Assembly: GCF_028656955.1 (NCBI RefSeq)
Contig: NZ_JAMDGY010000020.1
Coordinates: 124,001-188,000 of the forward strand
Source: Pseudomonas fontis
GTDB taxonomy: Bacteria; Pseudomonadota; Gammaproteobacteria; Pseudomonadales; Pseudomonadaceae
Length of the DNA: 64,000 bases
Direction: 5' to 3'
The position numbers and the translations under genes were made by a program. The notes below the pieces were generated by a model, which was not told where the DNA came from, ran no database searches, and saw only the letters and a list, made by a program, of their open reading frames with translations. Positions 35,947 through 45,600 of this stretch are shown in pieces. Positions within the stretch are counted from its first letter, which is position 1. Each line of letters opens with the position of its first letter.

Positions 35947-37422
35947 TCAATCCTCCGCCTGTTCGTCCCCATCGCGACGGCTCATGCCGTACTTGCGCAT
36001 CTTCTCAACCAGCGTGGTACGACGAATGCGCAAACGCTCAGCCGCCCGCGCCACGATACCGTTGGCATCATCCAGCGCCTGCTGGATCAAGCCCTGCTCC
36101 AGGCTACCGAGGTAGTCCTTGAGGTCCAGGCCTTCAGGCGGGAGCATCGCGTGGTTGCTGAAGTTCGGCGTGTGGCCATTGATTGCCACCCGCTCTTCGA
36201 GGTCCGAGCGCAGGCTATCGACCAACTGCTCGTCTTCATCATCGACATAGCGGAACTTCTTCGGCAGCTCCGAGACGCCAATCACGCCATACGGATGCAT
36301 GATCGCCATACGCTCGACCAGGTTGGCCAGCTCACGAACGTTGCCCGGCCAGCCGTGTCGGCACAGCGACATGATCGCTGCGGAATTGAAGCGGATCGAG
36401 CCACGCTTCTCGTGCTCCATGCGCGAGATCAGCTCGTTCATCAGCAACGGGATGTCCTCTACGCGCTCGCGCAGCGGGGCCATCTCGATGGGGAAAACGT
36501 TAAGCCGGTAATACAGGTCTTCGCGGAAGGTCCCGACCTCGATCATGCTTTCGAGGTTCTTGTGGGTCGCGGCAATGATCCGTACATCGATGCTCTGGGT
36601 CTTGTTGCTGCCCACCCGCTCGAAAGTCCGCTCCTGCAACACGCGCAGCAGCTTGACCTGCATCGGCAGCGGCATGTCGCCGATCTCATCGAGGAACAAC
36701 GTGCCGCCATTGGCCAGCTCGAAACGCCCGGCACGGCTGGTGATTGCCCCGGTGAACGCGCCCTTCTCGTGACCGAACAGCTCGCTCTCGAGCAGCTCAG
36801 CCGGGATGGCCCCGCAATTGACCGGTACAAACGGCGCTTCGCGGCGCTTGGAGTGGTAGTGCAGGTTACGCGCGACCACTTCCTTACCGGTGCCCGACTC
36901 GCCAAGAATCAACACGCTGGCGTCGGTATCGGCCACCTGCTGCATCATCTGGCGTACGTGCTGGATCGCCCGGCTGGTGCCGACAAGGCTGCGGAACAGG
37001 TTGGGTTCGCGCTGACGGCCACGCTCACGGGCCTGGTCGTACATCTCGCGATAAACCTGGGCACGGTGCAGCGAATCCAGCAATTTGCTGTAGCTGGGCG
37101 GCATTTCCAGGTTGGAGAGAACGCGACGGCGCAGGTCGTCAGGCAGCTCGGCTGAAGAAATTTCGCCCAGAAGCAGAACCGGAAGGAACTCATCCCAGGC
37201 AGCGACTGTCTTAAGCAAGCCCAACAGACTTGCTGGAGCGTTCACGGTCCCGATCAGGACACAGAGCACTTCGCGGCTGGACGACAACGATTCGACAACC
37301 TGCTGCCAATCATGGCTGGAGCAGGGTAGATTTTCTTCGCCAAGAAAATTCAACACCACCGCCAGGTCACGGCGGCGAGCGGTATCGTCATCGATCAGGA
37401 GAATTTTGGTTTCACGCCACAT
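35947..37422 (-). CDS. fleQ: FleQ, master sigma54 activator of flagellar genes and c-di-GMP sensor
   Basis: FleQ turns on the class II flagellar genes and, in a c-di-GMP-dependent way, represses or activates exopolysaccharide and adhesin genes. The 491-residue protein has a degenerate N-terminal receiver ([13 protein letters not shown]) without the usual acceptor Asp context, the c-di-GMP-binding LFRS motif (142-145), an AAA+ domain with Walker A GESGTGKE (174-181) and GAFTGA, and a C-terminal HTH ([20 protein letters not shown]). It is monocistronic, with a terminator downstream and an AT-rich promoter region upstream. Confidence 0.97.
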   Translation of the reverse strand: MWRETKILLIDDDTARRRDLAVVLNFLGEENLPCSSHDWQQVVESLSSSREVLCVLIGTVNAPASLLGLLKTVAAWDEFLPVLLLGEISSAELPDDLRRRVLSNLEMPPSYSKLLDSLHRAQVYREMYDQARERGRQREPNLFRSLVGTSRAIQHVRQMMQQVADTDASVLILGESGTGKEVVARNLHYHSKRREAPFVPVNCGAIPAELLESELFGHEKGAFTGAITSRAGRFELANGGTLFLDEIGDMPLPMQVKLLRVLQERTFERVGSNKTQSIDVRIIAATHKNLESMIEVGTFREDLYYRLNVFPIEMAPLRERVEDIPLLMNELISRMEHEKRGSIRFNSAAIMSLCRHGWPGNVRELANLVERMAIMHPYGVIGVSELPKKFRYVDDEDEQLVDSLRSDLEERVAINGHTPNFSNHAMLPPEGLDLKDYLGSLEQGLIQQALDDANGIVARAAERLRIRRTTLVEKMRKYGMSRRDGDEQAED

Positions 37423-37510
37423 GCAATAGCAACTTCCCTAGTCAACTCGACGCCCATCAAGGGCATGCTCGACATCATTACCAACTGAAAGGTCAGTGTT
37501 CGGACGTCTT

Positions 37511-37558
37511 AAATTAGAAACTAGCCACTAGTTAAGTCAAAAAACCTTACACAGTCAA
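37511..37558 (-). promoter_or_regulatory. candidate overlapping sigma70 promoters for fleQ
   Basis: Two TTGACT -35-like boxes lie at 37553-37558 and 37535-37540 (minus). The first has TTAACT 17 bases downstream, and the second has CTAATT 17 bases downstream (or TAATTT with an 18-base spacer). The region is AT-rich compared with its surroundings and lies about 90-135 bases before the fleQ ATG. FleQ is expected to use sigma70. The -10 boxes are weak matches. Confidence 0.4.
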
Positions 37559-37593
37559 ATTTATGGCGCACTGCTTGTTGGTTTTGCCCAGGG

Positions 37594-37890
37594 TCAGCTG
37601 AACAAATGGTATACCTTTGCCGCGTTCTGCGCTTGGCGGATCTGTGACATCTCGTCGACTATTGATTGACGCTCCCCACTTGCAACCTCAATTAACTCCC
37701 GGTAAACACCGAGCAGCTCCTCAAGCTTGCCACGCAGTTCGGTCTCGTTCACCGACGCTTCTGCCAGCACATCCTCGATACACAGGCGGGCATTGATGTC
37801 GAGCTCGCCGATGGCCTCCCAGTCACGACTGGCCAAGGCACCCTGCAAGGCTTCGCGGGCTTGTTCGATTCGTTCGAGCACGACACTCAT
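37594..37890 (-). CDS. fliT: FliT-like flagellar chaperone
   Basis: This is a small 98-residue helical protein in the FliT position directly after fliS (9-base gap). In other bacteria FliT binds FliD and modulates flagellar gene expression. It is mostly acidic and helical (LERIEQAREALQGALASRDW). The assignment rests mainly on size and position; the sequence family is weakly conserved. Confidence 0.82.
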   Translation of the reverse strand: MSVVLERIEQAREALQGALASRDWEAIGELDINARLCIEDVLAEASVNETELRGKLEELLGVYRELIEVASGERQSIVDEMSQIRQAQNAAKVYHLFS

Positions 37891-37899
37891 GACACCCTC

Positions 37900-38295
37900 C
37901 TAGGCCTCGGCAGGCTGATCGCCGATAGCATCCCAACCTTCCTTGACGGTAATCAGCAAACGCGCGACCTCGTTGAGGATTTCCGGGTCGTTCTGCACGT
38001 TGGCTTCTACCAGGCGCTTGCTCATGTAGGCATACAGGTTGTCCAGGTCGACCAGCGTCTCAGCCTGGCTCTCCAGGTCGAGGCCCTCGCGCAGGCCGCC
38101 GACAATGCCGATGGCCTTGCCGATCAGAATGCCCTTCTGGGCAATGTCATTGCGCGCCATGGCACCTTTGGCCTGGGCAATACGATCAAGACCACCTTGC
38201 ATCAGCATTTGTACCAATCGATGCGGGCTGGCCTCGGAGGTCTGCGCTACGCCATTGACTTTCTGGTACTGCCGAAGGGCCAACATCGGATTCAT
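37900..38295 (-). CDS. fliS: FliS, flagellin export chaperone
   Basis: FliS binds the C-terminus of flagellin and prevents premature polymerisation. The 131-residue protein is a four-helix bundle with the conserved SPHRLVQMLMQGGLDRIAQAKG and LYAYMSKRLVEAN segments. A strong sigma28-type promoter lies about 45 bases upstream, beyond the fliD terminator. Confidence 0.95.
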   Translation of the reverse strand: MNPMLALRQYQKVNGVAQTSEASPHRLVQMLMQGGLDRIAQAKGAMARNDIAQKGILIGKAIGIVGGLREGLDLESQAETLVDLDNLYAYMSKRLVEANVQNDPEILNEVARLLITVKEGWDAIGDQPAEA

Positions 38296-38336
38296 GTTCT
38301 ACCTCGTCACCGCTAAAAAGGTTTCGTATACCGGTT

Positions 38337-38363
38337 GTATCGCCTGCCCGTCAAAAAACTTTA
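38337..38363 (-). promoter_or_regulatory. sigma28 (FliA) promoter upstream of fliS-fliT
   Basis: The -35 element TAAAGTTT (38356-38363) matches the consensus exactly. It is followed after 11 bases by GGCGATAC (38337-38344), close to GCCGATAA. It lies between the fliD terminator and fliS, so fliST seem to have their own late promoter. Confidence 0.8.
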
Positions 38364-38372
38364 GCGTGCATA

Positions 38373-38412
38373 GCAAAAAGCCCGGAGCCCCGTTGAGGGT
38401 ACTGCCGGGCTT
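38373..38412 (-). terminator. Rho-independent terminator after fliD
   Basis: The arms AAGCCCGG (38405-38412 read on the minus strand) and CCGGGCTT (38378-38385) are followed by TTTTTGC. It is 16 bases past the fliD stop and separates fliD from fliS. Confidence 0.8.
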
Positions 38413-38428
38413 CTGGCGAACCGGTCGA

Positions 38429-39826
38429 TCAGGAGTTTCTCTGTTGCGCCTCGATCGAGGCGAACATCGACACGATGTTCTTGCGCTGCGCTTCAAGCTT
38501 GCCAACCAGGGTATCCATGGCCACATAGCGCTTGGTCAGCGACTCGGTCAGGGTAGCGACACGACGATCCAGGGCCAGCTTCTGGTTGTCGAGATCCGAT
38601 TGCAGCTTGTCCAGGCCGGACTTGCGCGAATCAAGGATCCCACCGGTTTGCAGGTAAGGATCAATGGCCTTGTTCATCCGTTCGAATACGCCATTGGTGC
38701 CGACGAAGAGCTCCTGGATTTCAGGGCCGAGCTTCTTCTCCTTCATCGCCGCATCGTACTTGGTGGAGTTGAACTCCAGGGTGCCGTCCTTCTGGGTGTT
38801 GATGCCCAGCTGGCTCAAGGTGGTCAAGCGGTCACCAGAACCCTGGGTCGCCAGCTGCTTGCGCAGATCACCCAGCAACGAACGCGACGTCGGGTCACCC
38901 GTCAACGGGCCCAACTCGCTATTGCCATCAGCGTTCTTGGTCACGGCCGTGAGGCTGTTTACCGTCTTCACCAGCGTGTTGTAAGCATCGACGTAGGCCT
39001 GAACCGAGGTTTTCAGGCCGGCGGTATTCTCGCCCACAGTCACTTTGATGTCGGCGGCGGGATCAGCCTTCACCAACTCCAGGCTGATGCCACTGATTGC
39101 ATCATCGACGGTATTGGTTTTGCTGCTGACCGGCAGGCCGTCAATCGTCAGCTCGGCATTCTGCGCTGGCTTGTCAATATAACCACCCGCCGACCCCACC
39201 ATTTTCTGCGTGCCATCCACTGTCAGCGCAGGGATACCACCAATCTTCAGGTCGCTACCAGCACCTGTAGTGGTCGAACTGAACACCAGGCGCGAACCAT
39301 CCGAGCCATTGACGACGTTGGCACTGATACCTTGCTCGGCAAGCGAGGAGTTGATGCTGTCACGCACGCTCTGCAGCGTGGCACCCGCCCCAACCTTCAC
39401 GGTGTAGACCTTGCCGTTCTGCTCGATGGTCAGGTCGCCCGCAGCGATCGGGGTGCTGGCACCAGCAGGGAAGTTCTGGCTGGCGACCTTGGACGAGGAA
39501 GCAAGCGCATTGACCCGCACCGTGTAGCTACCCGGCACGGCGGAGTTGTTCGAGGTAGCCTTGACGTTGGTGTCGCTGCTGGATGTCGCACTGAAAGCGC
39601 TGAAGGACGGCGCTTTTGGGTCATTCAGCTTTTTCATTGCCGCCTGATAGGTGGCCAGGGCGCTCTTGAGCGACGCAACACCGGACAGCATGGCCTTGTT
39701 ATCAGCCGTTTGGCGCTTGATCTGATTCGACTTGGGATCGGTTTCCGCCTTCACAAGCGTGGTAACCAGCGCGTTCAAGTCCACGCCAGAACCGATGCCC
39801 TTCGATGGTAAAGCTGTAATCGCCAT
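38429..39826 (-). CDS. fliD: FliD, flagellar filament cap protein
   Basis: FliD caps the growing filament and helps flagellin assemble; in P. aeruginosa it also binds mucin. The 465-residue protein has the N-terminal FliD_N domain (GIGSGVDLNALVTTLVKAET) and C-terminal FliD_C domain ending in coiled helices (ALDRRVATLTESLTKRYVAM). The start at 39824-39826 (MAITALPSKG) with GAGGG upstream is used. Confidence 0.95.
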   Translation of the reverse strand: MAITALPSKGIGSGVDLNALVTTLVKAETDPKSNQIKRQTADNKAMLSGVASLKSALATYQAAMKKLNDPKAPSFSAFSATSSSDTNVKATSNNSAVPGSYTVRVNALASSSKVASQNFPAGASTPIAAGDLTIEQNGKVYTVKVGAGATLQSVRDSINSSLAEQGISANVVNGSDGSRLVFSSTTTGAGSDLKIGGIPALTVDGTQKMVGSAGGYIDKPAQNAELTIDGLPVSSKTNTVDDAISGISLELVKADPAADIKVTVGENTAGLKTSVQAYVDAYNTLVKTVNSLTAVTKNADGNSELGPLTGDPTSRSLLGDLRKQLATQGSGDRLTTLSQLGINTQKDGTLEFNSTKYDAAMKEKKLGPEIQELFVGTNGVFERMNKAIDPYLQTGGILDSRKSGLDKLQSDLDNQKLALDRRVATLTESLTKRYVAMDTLVGKLEAQRKNIVSMFASIEAQQRNS

Positions 39827-39897
39827 TGCTATTCCCTCTTGGTTACGCGCCACCCTAGCCCATCAAGACTAGCGAAGTCTCTGCTCGACCGCCAGCC

Positions 39898-40263
39898 TCA
39901 GGCTTTGGCATCGAACAGCAGGCTGTTCACGTCGCTCAGGCTGTGAGCGATTTTCAGCGCCTCTTCCGACGGCAGCTGACGAATCAGCTCACCGGTTTCC
40001 GTGGCGATGACTTTGACGACAATTCTGCCGGATTCTTCATCCGTGGAAAACTCAAGGTTACGACGCGAGGAGGCGAGAAAAGTCTCGATATCCTTAACCG
40101 CTCGTTTCACCTTTTCTGCTTCAGACACACCATTATCGGCGGCCTTTTCTACCGGCTTGACCGACTCAACCGCGTCAACCGGCTTGACTGCCGGGCGCTC
40201 GCTGACTGGTTCGACCGCTTTCACCGTCGGGTAAGACAGGTTCAGCTTTACGCTCATATCCAT
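39898..40263 (-). CDS. flaG: FlaG, flagellar filament-length-related protein
   Basis: FlaG-family proteins affect filament length in other bacteria. The 121-residue protein has a Val/Pro/Ser/Glu-rich N-terminal half and the conserved C-terminal domain RRNLEFSTDEESGRIVVKVI ... ELIRQLPSEEALKIAHSL. The ATG at 40261-40263 (MDMSVKLN) has AGAGG 8 bases upstream and is preferred to a second ATG two codons later. It lies between fliC and fliD, as in other pseudomonads. Confidence 0.93.
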   Translation of the reverse strand: MDMSVKLNLSYPTVKAVEPVSERPAVKPVDAVESVKPVEKAADNGVSEAEKVKRAVKDIETFLASSRRNLEFSTDEESGRIVVKVIATETGELIRQLPSEEALKIAHSLSDVNSLLFDAKA

Positions 40264-40286
40264 GTCAGCCACCTCTCAATGCAAAA

Positions 40287-40319
40287 GGCGGAGAAGTGCC
40301 ACGAGTGCACTCCTCCGCC
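40287..40319 (-). terminator. Rho-independent terminator after fliC
   Basis: The 13-base arms GGCGGAGGAGTGC and GCACTTCTCCGCC (one G-U pair) are followed on the minus strand by TTTTGC. It lies 17 bases after the fliC stop and is the strongest stem in the window, suited to a highly expressed gene. Some read-through to flaG-fliD is likely. Confidence 0.88.
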
Positions 40320-40335
40320 GACAACCATGAGCTGA

Positions 40336-41184
40336 TTACTGAAGCAGTTTCAGTACAGCGGATGGCAGTTGGTTGGCCTGGGCCAGAACCGAAGTCGACG
40401 CTTGTTGCAGAGTCTGCTGCTTGGTCAGCTGGGCAGTTTCAGCAGCGAAGTCGGTGTCTTGTACGCGACCACGAGCAGCATCAGCGTTTTCGTTGATGTT
40501 CTGCAAGTTGGCGATGGTGCTGCTCAGACGGTTCTGCTTGGCACCCAGGTCGGCACGGGCGTTACCGATTGTGCTCAGTGCCTTGTCGATGGCGCTCATT
40601 GCGGCCGAGAAGTTGCCCTGGGCTGCGGTGCTGTCGCTACCGGAGATGGTGATGCCAGCGGTAACGCCCAGGTCGGTAGCGGTGAACTTGCCGGTCAGGT
40701 CGATGGTGATCTGGTTTTCTGCACCAGTGTTCGAGCCAACCTGGAAGGTCATGACGCTAGCCGAACCGTCCAGCAGGTTCTTGCCGTTCAGTTGGGTGGA
40801 CTGAGCAATACGAGTCAGTTCCAGAGCCATCTGCTGGAATTCACCGTCCAGGGAAGTACGGTTGCTCGAGTCGTTCGAGTCGTTTCGCGATTGCAGAGCC
40901 AGTTCACGCATACGCTGCAGGATGTTGACCTGCTCTTGCATCGCGCCTTCAGCGGTCTGGGCGATCGAGATACCGTCGTTGGCGTTTTTGATAGCCATGG
41001 TCTGACCGCGGATCTGCGAGGTCATACGGGTAGCGATCTGCAGGCCAGCAGCGTCGTCTTTGGCGCTGTTGATACGCGTGCCGGAAGACAGGCGAGTCAT
41101 CGAGGTGCTCAGAGCGTCGGAAGCGCGGTTCAGGTTTTTCTGAACGTTCAGCGAAGTGACGTTGGTGTTTACGGTTAATGCCAT
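40336..41184 (-). CDS. fliC: FliC, flagellin
   Basis: Flagellin is the filament subunit. The 282-residue protein is short, with conserved D0/D1 ends ([40 protein letters not shown] ... PSAVLKLLQ) and a very small central region (about 145-200), so the outer D2/D3 domains are nearly absent. The start at 41182-41184 is chosen by homology; the upstream frame reads through the promoter. It is preceded by a sigma28 promoter. The adjacent island suggests the filament is glycosylated. Confidence 0.96.
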   Translation of the reverse strand: MALTVNTNVTSLNVQKNLNRASDALSTSMTRLSSGTRINSAKDDAAGLQIATRMTSQIRGQTMAIKNANDGISIAQTAEGAMQEQVNILQRMRELALQSRNDSNDSSNRTSLDGEFQQMALELTRIAQSTQLNGKNLLDGSASVMTFQVGSNTGAENQITIDLTGKFTATDLGVTAGITISGSDSTAAQGNFSAAMSAIDKALSTIGNARADLGAKQNRLSSTIANLQNINENADAARGRVQDTDFAAETAQLTKQQTLQQASTSVLAQANQLPSAVLKLLQ

Positions 41185-41263
41185 GACGATTTCCTCGTTA
41201 GTGGATACTGCGGCTTCCGGCCCTGGCAACCGCCGGGTGTGGCCTAGAGAACCTTCGTAATAG

Positions 41264-41290
41264 TTATCGTCGTCTGGCGCGGTTGCTTTA
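41264..41290 (-). promoter_or_regulatory. sigma28 (FliA) promoter of fliC
   Basis: TAAAGCAA (41283-41290) is followed by 11 bases and then GACGATAA (41264-41271), close to the FliA consensus TAAAGTTT-N11-GCCGATAA. It lies about 80 bases upstream of the flagellin start. Confidence 0.92.
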
Positions 41291-41430
41291 GGGGTTTTTG
41301 CAAAATTTTTACTGGCACCCTGCCACCCCAATGAAATCAAGGGATTGACGTCAATAAACCAGCCGCATTCCTGAACCGCCCGTCCACTTTTGGCGCCACC
41401 CTTCACCCTTCGCACGCAAAACACCCAGGC

Positions 41431-41460
41431 AAAAAAAAGCGCCACCCATAAGGCAGCGCT
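41431..41460 (-). terminator. Rho-independent terminator after the ketoacyl-ACP synthase gene
   Basis: The arms AGCGCTGCC and GGTGGCGCT (two G-U pairs) enclose a 5-base loop and are followed by seven Ts on the minus strand. It separates the glycosylation island from the fliC promoter. Confidence 0.85.
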
Positions 41461-41479
41461 GCTTTTCAGCACGGACAGA

Positions 41480-42421
41480 TCAGTCCGCGCGCTCGATAAT
41501 CGCAGAACCCCACGACAACCCAACGCCAAACCCGCTCAAGGCCACACGCTTGTGCGCCGAGCCCAGCACATGTTTCTCCAGCAATAGCGGAATGCTCGAA
41601 GAAACGGTATTCCCCGTCTCGACCATGTCCTTGACGAACTTGTCGGCCGCCACCGTCTTGTCTTCTTCAAAGCGCCGCGCCACGGCATCGACAATCGCTG
41701 CACTGCCCTGGTGAATACAGAACAGGTCAACATCGTCCGCCGCCAGGCTGCTGGCCTCGAGCAACTGACGCAGGTGCGCCGGCACCTTGAGCAAGGCAAA
41801 GTTGAAAACCTGACGACCGTTCATGAAGAACACCCCGTCATTCACCTTCAAGTGCTCGGCGCCACCACCGTCGGTGCCAAAGCTCGACTTGCCGAGCTGC
41901 CACGGCGCATCCTCGCCCATCCAGGTAACCGTGGCAGCATCACCAAACAGCATGGTGGTGTTGCGGTCTTCCGGGTCGACAATCTTCGAGTACGGGTCAG
42001 CTGTGATCAGCAGGCCATTCTTCAGCCCTGCGGCCTCCATGAAGCCCTTCATGGCATAAATGCCATAAACGTAGCCGGAGCAACCCAGGGAGATATCGAA
42101 CGCCGCCACGTGCGTGGGCAGGCCCAGCTTGTGCTGGACGATTGCCGCCGTGTGCGGCAGGCCCTCGGCATCACCGTTCTGGGTAACCACGATGAGCGCA
42201 TCGATTGACTCAAGGGACAACGAAGGATTGGCAGCGAACAAGGCTTTGGCAGCCTCTACACACAAGTCCGAGGTTTCTTGACCCGCTTCCTTGCGCGGCA
42301 GAAAGGTCGAACCGATCTTGCCGAGAATGAAATCCTGATCCTTGCCGAATTTCGCACCCTGGGCGTAATTGTTCACGCCCTCGACAGGTACGTAGCTCGC
42401 AATACTTTTGATGCCAATCAT
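41480..42421 (-). CDS. ketoacyl-ACP synthase III (FabH-like) of the glycosylation island
   Basis: This is a condensing enzyme that makes a short beta-ketoacyl-ACP. The 313-residue protein has the catalytic triad Cys114 ([10 protein letters not shown]), His237 (CIHQGS) and Asn271 ([12 protein letters not shown]). FabH-like genes beside fliC occur in several pseudomonads, and in P. syringae the neighbouring orf3 contributes to an acyl group on the flagellin sugar viosamine. A similar role is inferred here. The start at 42419-42421 ([10 protein letters not shown]) is used. Confidence 0.88.
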   Translation of the reverse strand: MIGIKSIASYVPVEGVNNYAQGAKFGKDQDFILGKIGSTFLPRKEAGQETSDLCVEAAKALFAANPSLSLESIDALIVVTQNGDAEGLPHTAAIVQHKLGLPTHVAAFDISLGCSGYVYGIYAMKGFMEAAGLKNGLLITADPYSKIVDPEDRNTTMLFGDAATVTWMGEDAPWQLGKSSFGTDGGGAEHLKVNDGVFFMNGRQVFNFALLKVPAHLRQLLEASSLAADDVDLFCIHQGSAAIVDAVARRFEEDKTVAADKFVKDMVETGNTVSSSIPLLLEKHVLGSAHKRVALSGFGVGLSWGSAIIERAD

Positions 42422-42623
42422 TGTGGCTTCCCGATAGACATGACGGATTTTCGCGGGCACCCGTCCCCTGCTGACAAGGGATCTTACGCAGCGCCGCTCC
42501 TGGCCACCGGCACCGCCCGCTGATTCATTAGCTTAGAGATGCACGTTTCGACTGCCAAGTCACGGCATTGTACGCGAAGCCGCTCAATGCCTGTACACAG
42601 GACTTTGCAGTCAGCACCAGCAC

Positions 42624-42658
42624 CGCAGCGATCCGTTCGGGAAGAACCGGTCGCTGCG
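42624..42658. terminator. hairpin downstream of the 1195-residue glycosyltransferase gene
   Basis: Perfect 8-base arms CGCAGCGA and TCGCTGCG lie at 42624-42631 and 42651-42658, with a partly paired inner segment. It starts 12 bases after the gene's stop. There is no T-run, so termination efficiency is uncertain. Confidence 0.45.
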
Positions 42659-42669
42659 CTGACCTTTCG

Positions 42670-45600
42670 TCAGTCTGCCAGCCAGGCATTGCGCCACTGC
42701 TCAAGGCGCACACCCTCAAGCATCCAGTCACGCCGCACGGTGCCTTGCAGCACTTCGCCCAGGCTGCCAGAAGCCTGCGGATCGCCCAGGTGCATGCGGA
42801 TGGCTTCCAGCCAATGCGCCACGCTGTTCTCCACCCGCGTCAGCGGCAGCACGTCGATACCGGCAAACCCTGGTACCTTGCTGCACACCACCGGGTAACC
42901 GCACGCCGCGTTTTCCAGCAGGATGCTATTGCCTGAGCAGGCCGTAAGCAGGCTGGAGGCCATGGGTGCCAGCGCCAGGTCCAGGTTCATCCCCGCCAGT
43001 GCAGCCGCACGCTGATCAAGGGGAACGTTGCCATAATGCTCGCTGACGTAAGGCCGCAGGGCGTCCGGGCAGTCGCCCTGCACCACCCACTCGACCTCCC
43101 CAGCCAGTGCCTTGACCACCTCGACCAACAGGTACGCATCGACCGCACCGCTCCAACCGACACGCGGCTTGCGGCCCATCTGCCGACGACCATTAACCTG
43201 GCTCCACCACACGCTGGGCAGGCAGTTTTCCAGCACACGGATGTCATCATGTTGACCGGCAACCACCTCTGCCAGCGACGGCGTCGCCACAATCACCCGA
43301 TCAACATGCATCAGGCCATGCTGCAGGCGTTGCAGGATGTCCTCGCTGGTGTATTGGCCATCTGCACTTTGCAACCGCATGTCCGGCAGATAACCGTCCA
43401 GGTCATACACCTTGAAGGCCCGAGAGAAGGCACGCATCTGGCGCATGTTCTGCAACTGCGCATCGTCAAGCGGACGTTGCAGCACGATGCTGTCTGGCTT
43501 GAGACGCTCCAGCTCAACCAGGGTCAGCAGGCTCGGCGCAGTCATCGCCTCCACCCGACCCGCGTCGCACAGTGCCTTGAGCGGCTGCTGCACGCGCAAC
43601 TGCCCGGCGACCGATTGAGGGGCTGGATAAGCCAGCACCAACGGCAGTGGCTGCCAGCTCTGCAAGGGGCGCCAGGCCAGGGCATTGCTTGCCGTGGCAA
43701 AACCGCCGCCGGCCTGTAGCGACAGATTGGCGTTGTAGGCCGGGTCCAGGGCCAGTTGCGCCAGCCAGCGGGCGTACAAGGCATCCTGATCCTCGAGCGT
43801 CACCGGGCCCGTGTCACGCGGGTCCATCAGCAATTGGGCATGGGGCGTCCAGACATTCAGGTAGCCCGCCTCCCGCAGCCGCAGACACAGGTCTACGTCG
43901 GCCCAACGCGCCAGCAGCGGGTCTTCGACAAAGCCCCCCGCCTCCAGGAACAGCTCCCGGCGCAGCATCAGGCACTCATCGCTCAATGCTGAATAGCCCT
44001 GATCTACCTGCAACCGGCCCATATAGCCGCCATCTTGATGGGACATGCCCTGGAAAGCCCGCCCGACCGATCCGCCCAGGCCCAACACCAGGCCCGCATG
44101 CTGGATCTTGCCTTCGGCTGTCAGCAGCTTGGCGCCTACGGCCCCCACCTCAGGACGCAAGGCGTGGTTGAGCAGTGGCTGTAGCCAGCCGCGCCCGAGA
44201 ATACCGGCACCCGCGCCCAGCCACAGCAGGAGATCACCCCGAGCCTGCTGCGCCGCATGGTTACAGACCGCGGCGCGCGAGTGTCCGGCGTCATAGCGCA
44301 AGACACAAATCTGCTCCCCGCCGATTTGCTCCACGGCATCCAGCCATTGCCCGGTGGCTTCATCCGAATTGCCCTGCGCAATCAAGACGATTTCAAAGCC
44401 ACCTGGCAACTCGGTGTTCTCCAGCAGCGACTCGACACAACGCTGGAATTGCCCAAGACGCCCCTCCAGCACGACCAGGATGCTGACGGCAGCCGCCTGG
44501 GCGTGCCCATAGTCAATCCGGTAGCGCCCCGGCAAGGCAGGTATCGGCAAAGCTTGCCCTTGCGGGTAACCACGCGCTTGCAGGTGCCGTTCGATCACTG
44601 CACGCACCTGGGCACAATCACGCAGACGCGGGGCTTCGCCGATCAACAGCGGCTCGGCAATATGCCCGACACTCGCCAGGCCTTGCTGCTCGATCAAGCG
44701 CAGCTGGTATTCCAGCTCGAAAGCCTCACCACTCCCTGCGTCGAAGCCACCCAGCTGTACGCAGCTTTGACGATGGAACAACCAGTGCGATGAGGTACTG
44801 GCCGGGAAACTCAGCAGCAGGTCGAGGTTCAGGTCCGGGCGCAATGCGAGGTCGACAACACCATCGCCCATGCGCATCGCTTCGTCACCATAGGCCGCCA
44901 GGCAGGTCTGCGGCGCGGCCATCAGGTCCAGCGCCGCCACCAGCAAGCCGCTCGCAGTAAACTCGGCGCCCGCCTCAACGACGATGAACCAGTCGCAGCG
45001 GCTATCACGCAACAGTGCATTGATCATCTCGGGACGTTGCGACACCTCGCACGTCACCGACTCGACGCGCGCATCGACCGACACTGCCGATGCGTCACTC
45101 GCCGCCAGCACACGGATGTGCACGTGCGGGTATAGGCAGCGCTGCGGCTCGAGGCTGGTCAGGGTCCTGGCCAGCAAATGCGGCTGGCTGCCGCTGTCCA
45201 GCACCAGCACCCCAATGACCGGCGCCTGCGGGCTGTCCAGGCGCGCACTTATCAGCTGCAACTGCTGCGCGTCCGGGTATCGATTGCGCAGCCAGGAAAT
45301 CCCCCCCAGGCGGTCTTCGGTCGCCACCTGATTAGCCGCAGCCTGGGTCTTGGCAATGAACACATCCAGTTGCGACCAGAACGCCAGCGTCGCCACCACG
45401 TAGCGCTGCAGCGCACCGCCCAAGCCTGCCTGGGCGGTAGCCAATGCATCGGGCTGATCCAGCATGGCAAAGCCGGAACTGCCAATGAAACTGGTCTCCA
45501 GGAACTGTTGGTCGACGTTGTGGCCGGGCACGAACACCACCGGGCACCCGCACAGCACGGCGATCATGCAGGTCATCGACCACTCGTACGAATACAGCAC

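Noticed and set aside
39841..39960. Search for a sigma54 site directly upstream of fliD
   Set aside because: GG and GC pairs are present but with spacings of 7, 9 or 11 rather than 10. fliD is more likely reached from fliC-flaG.
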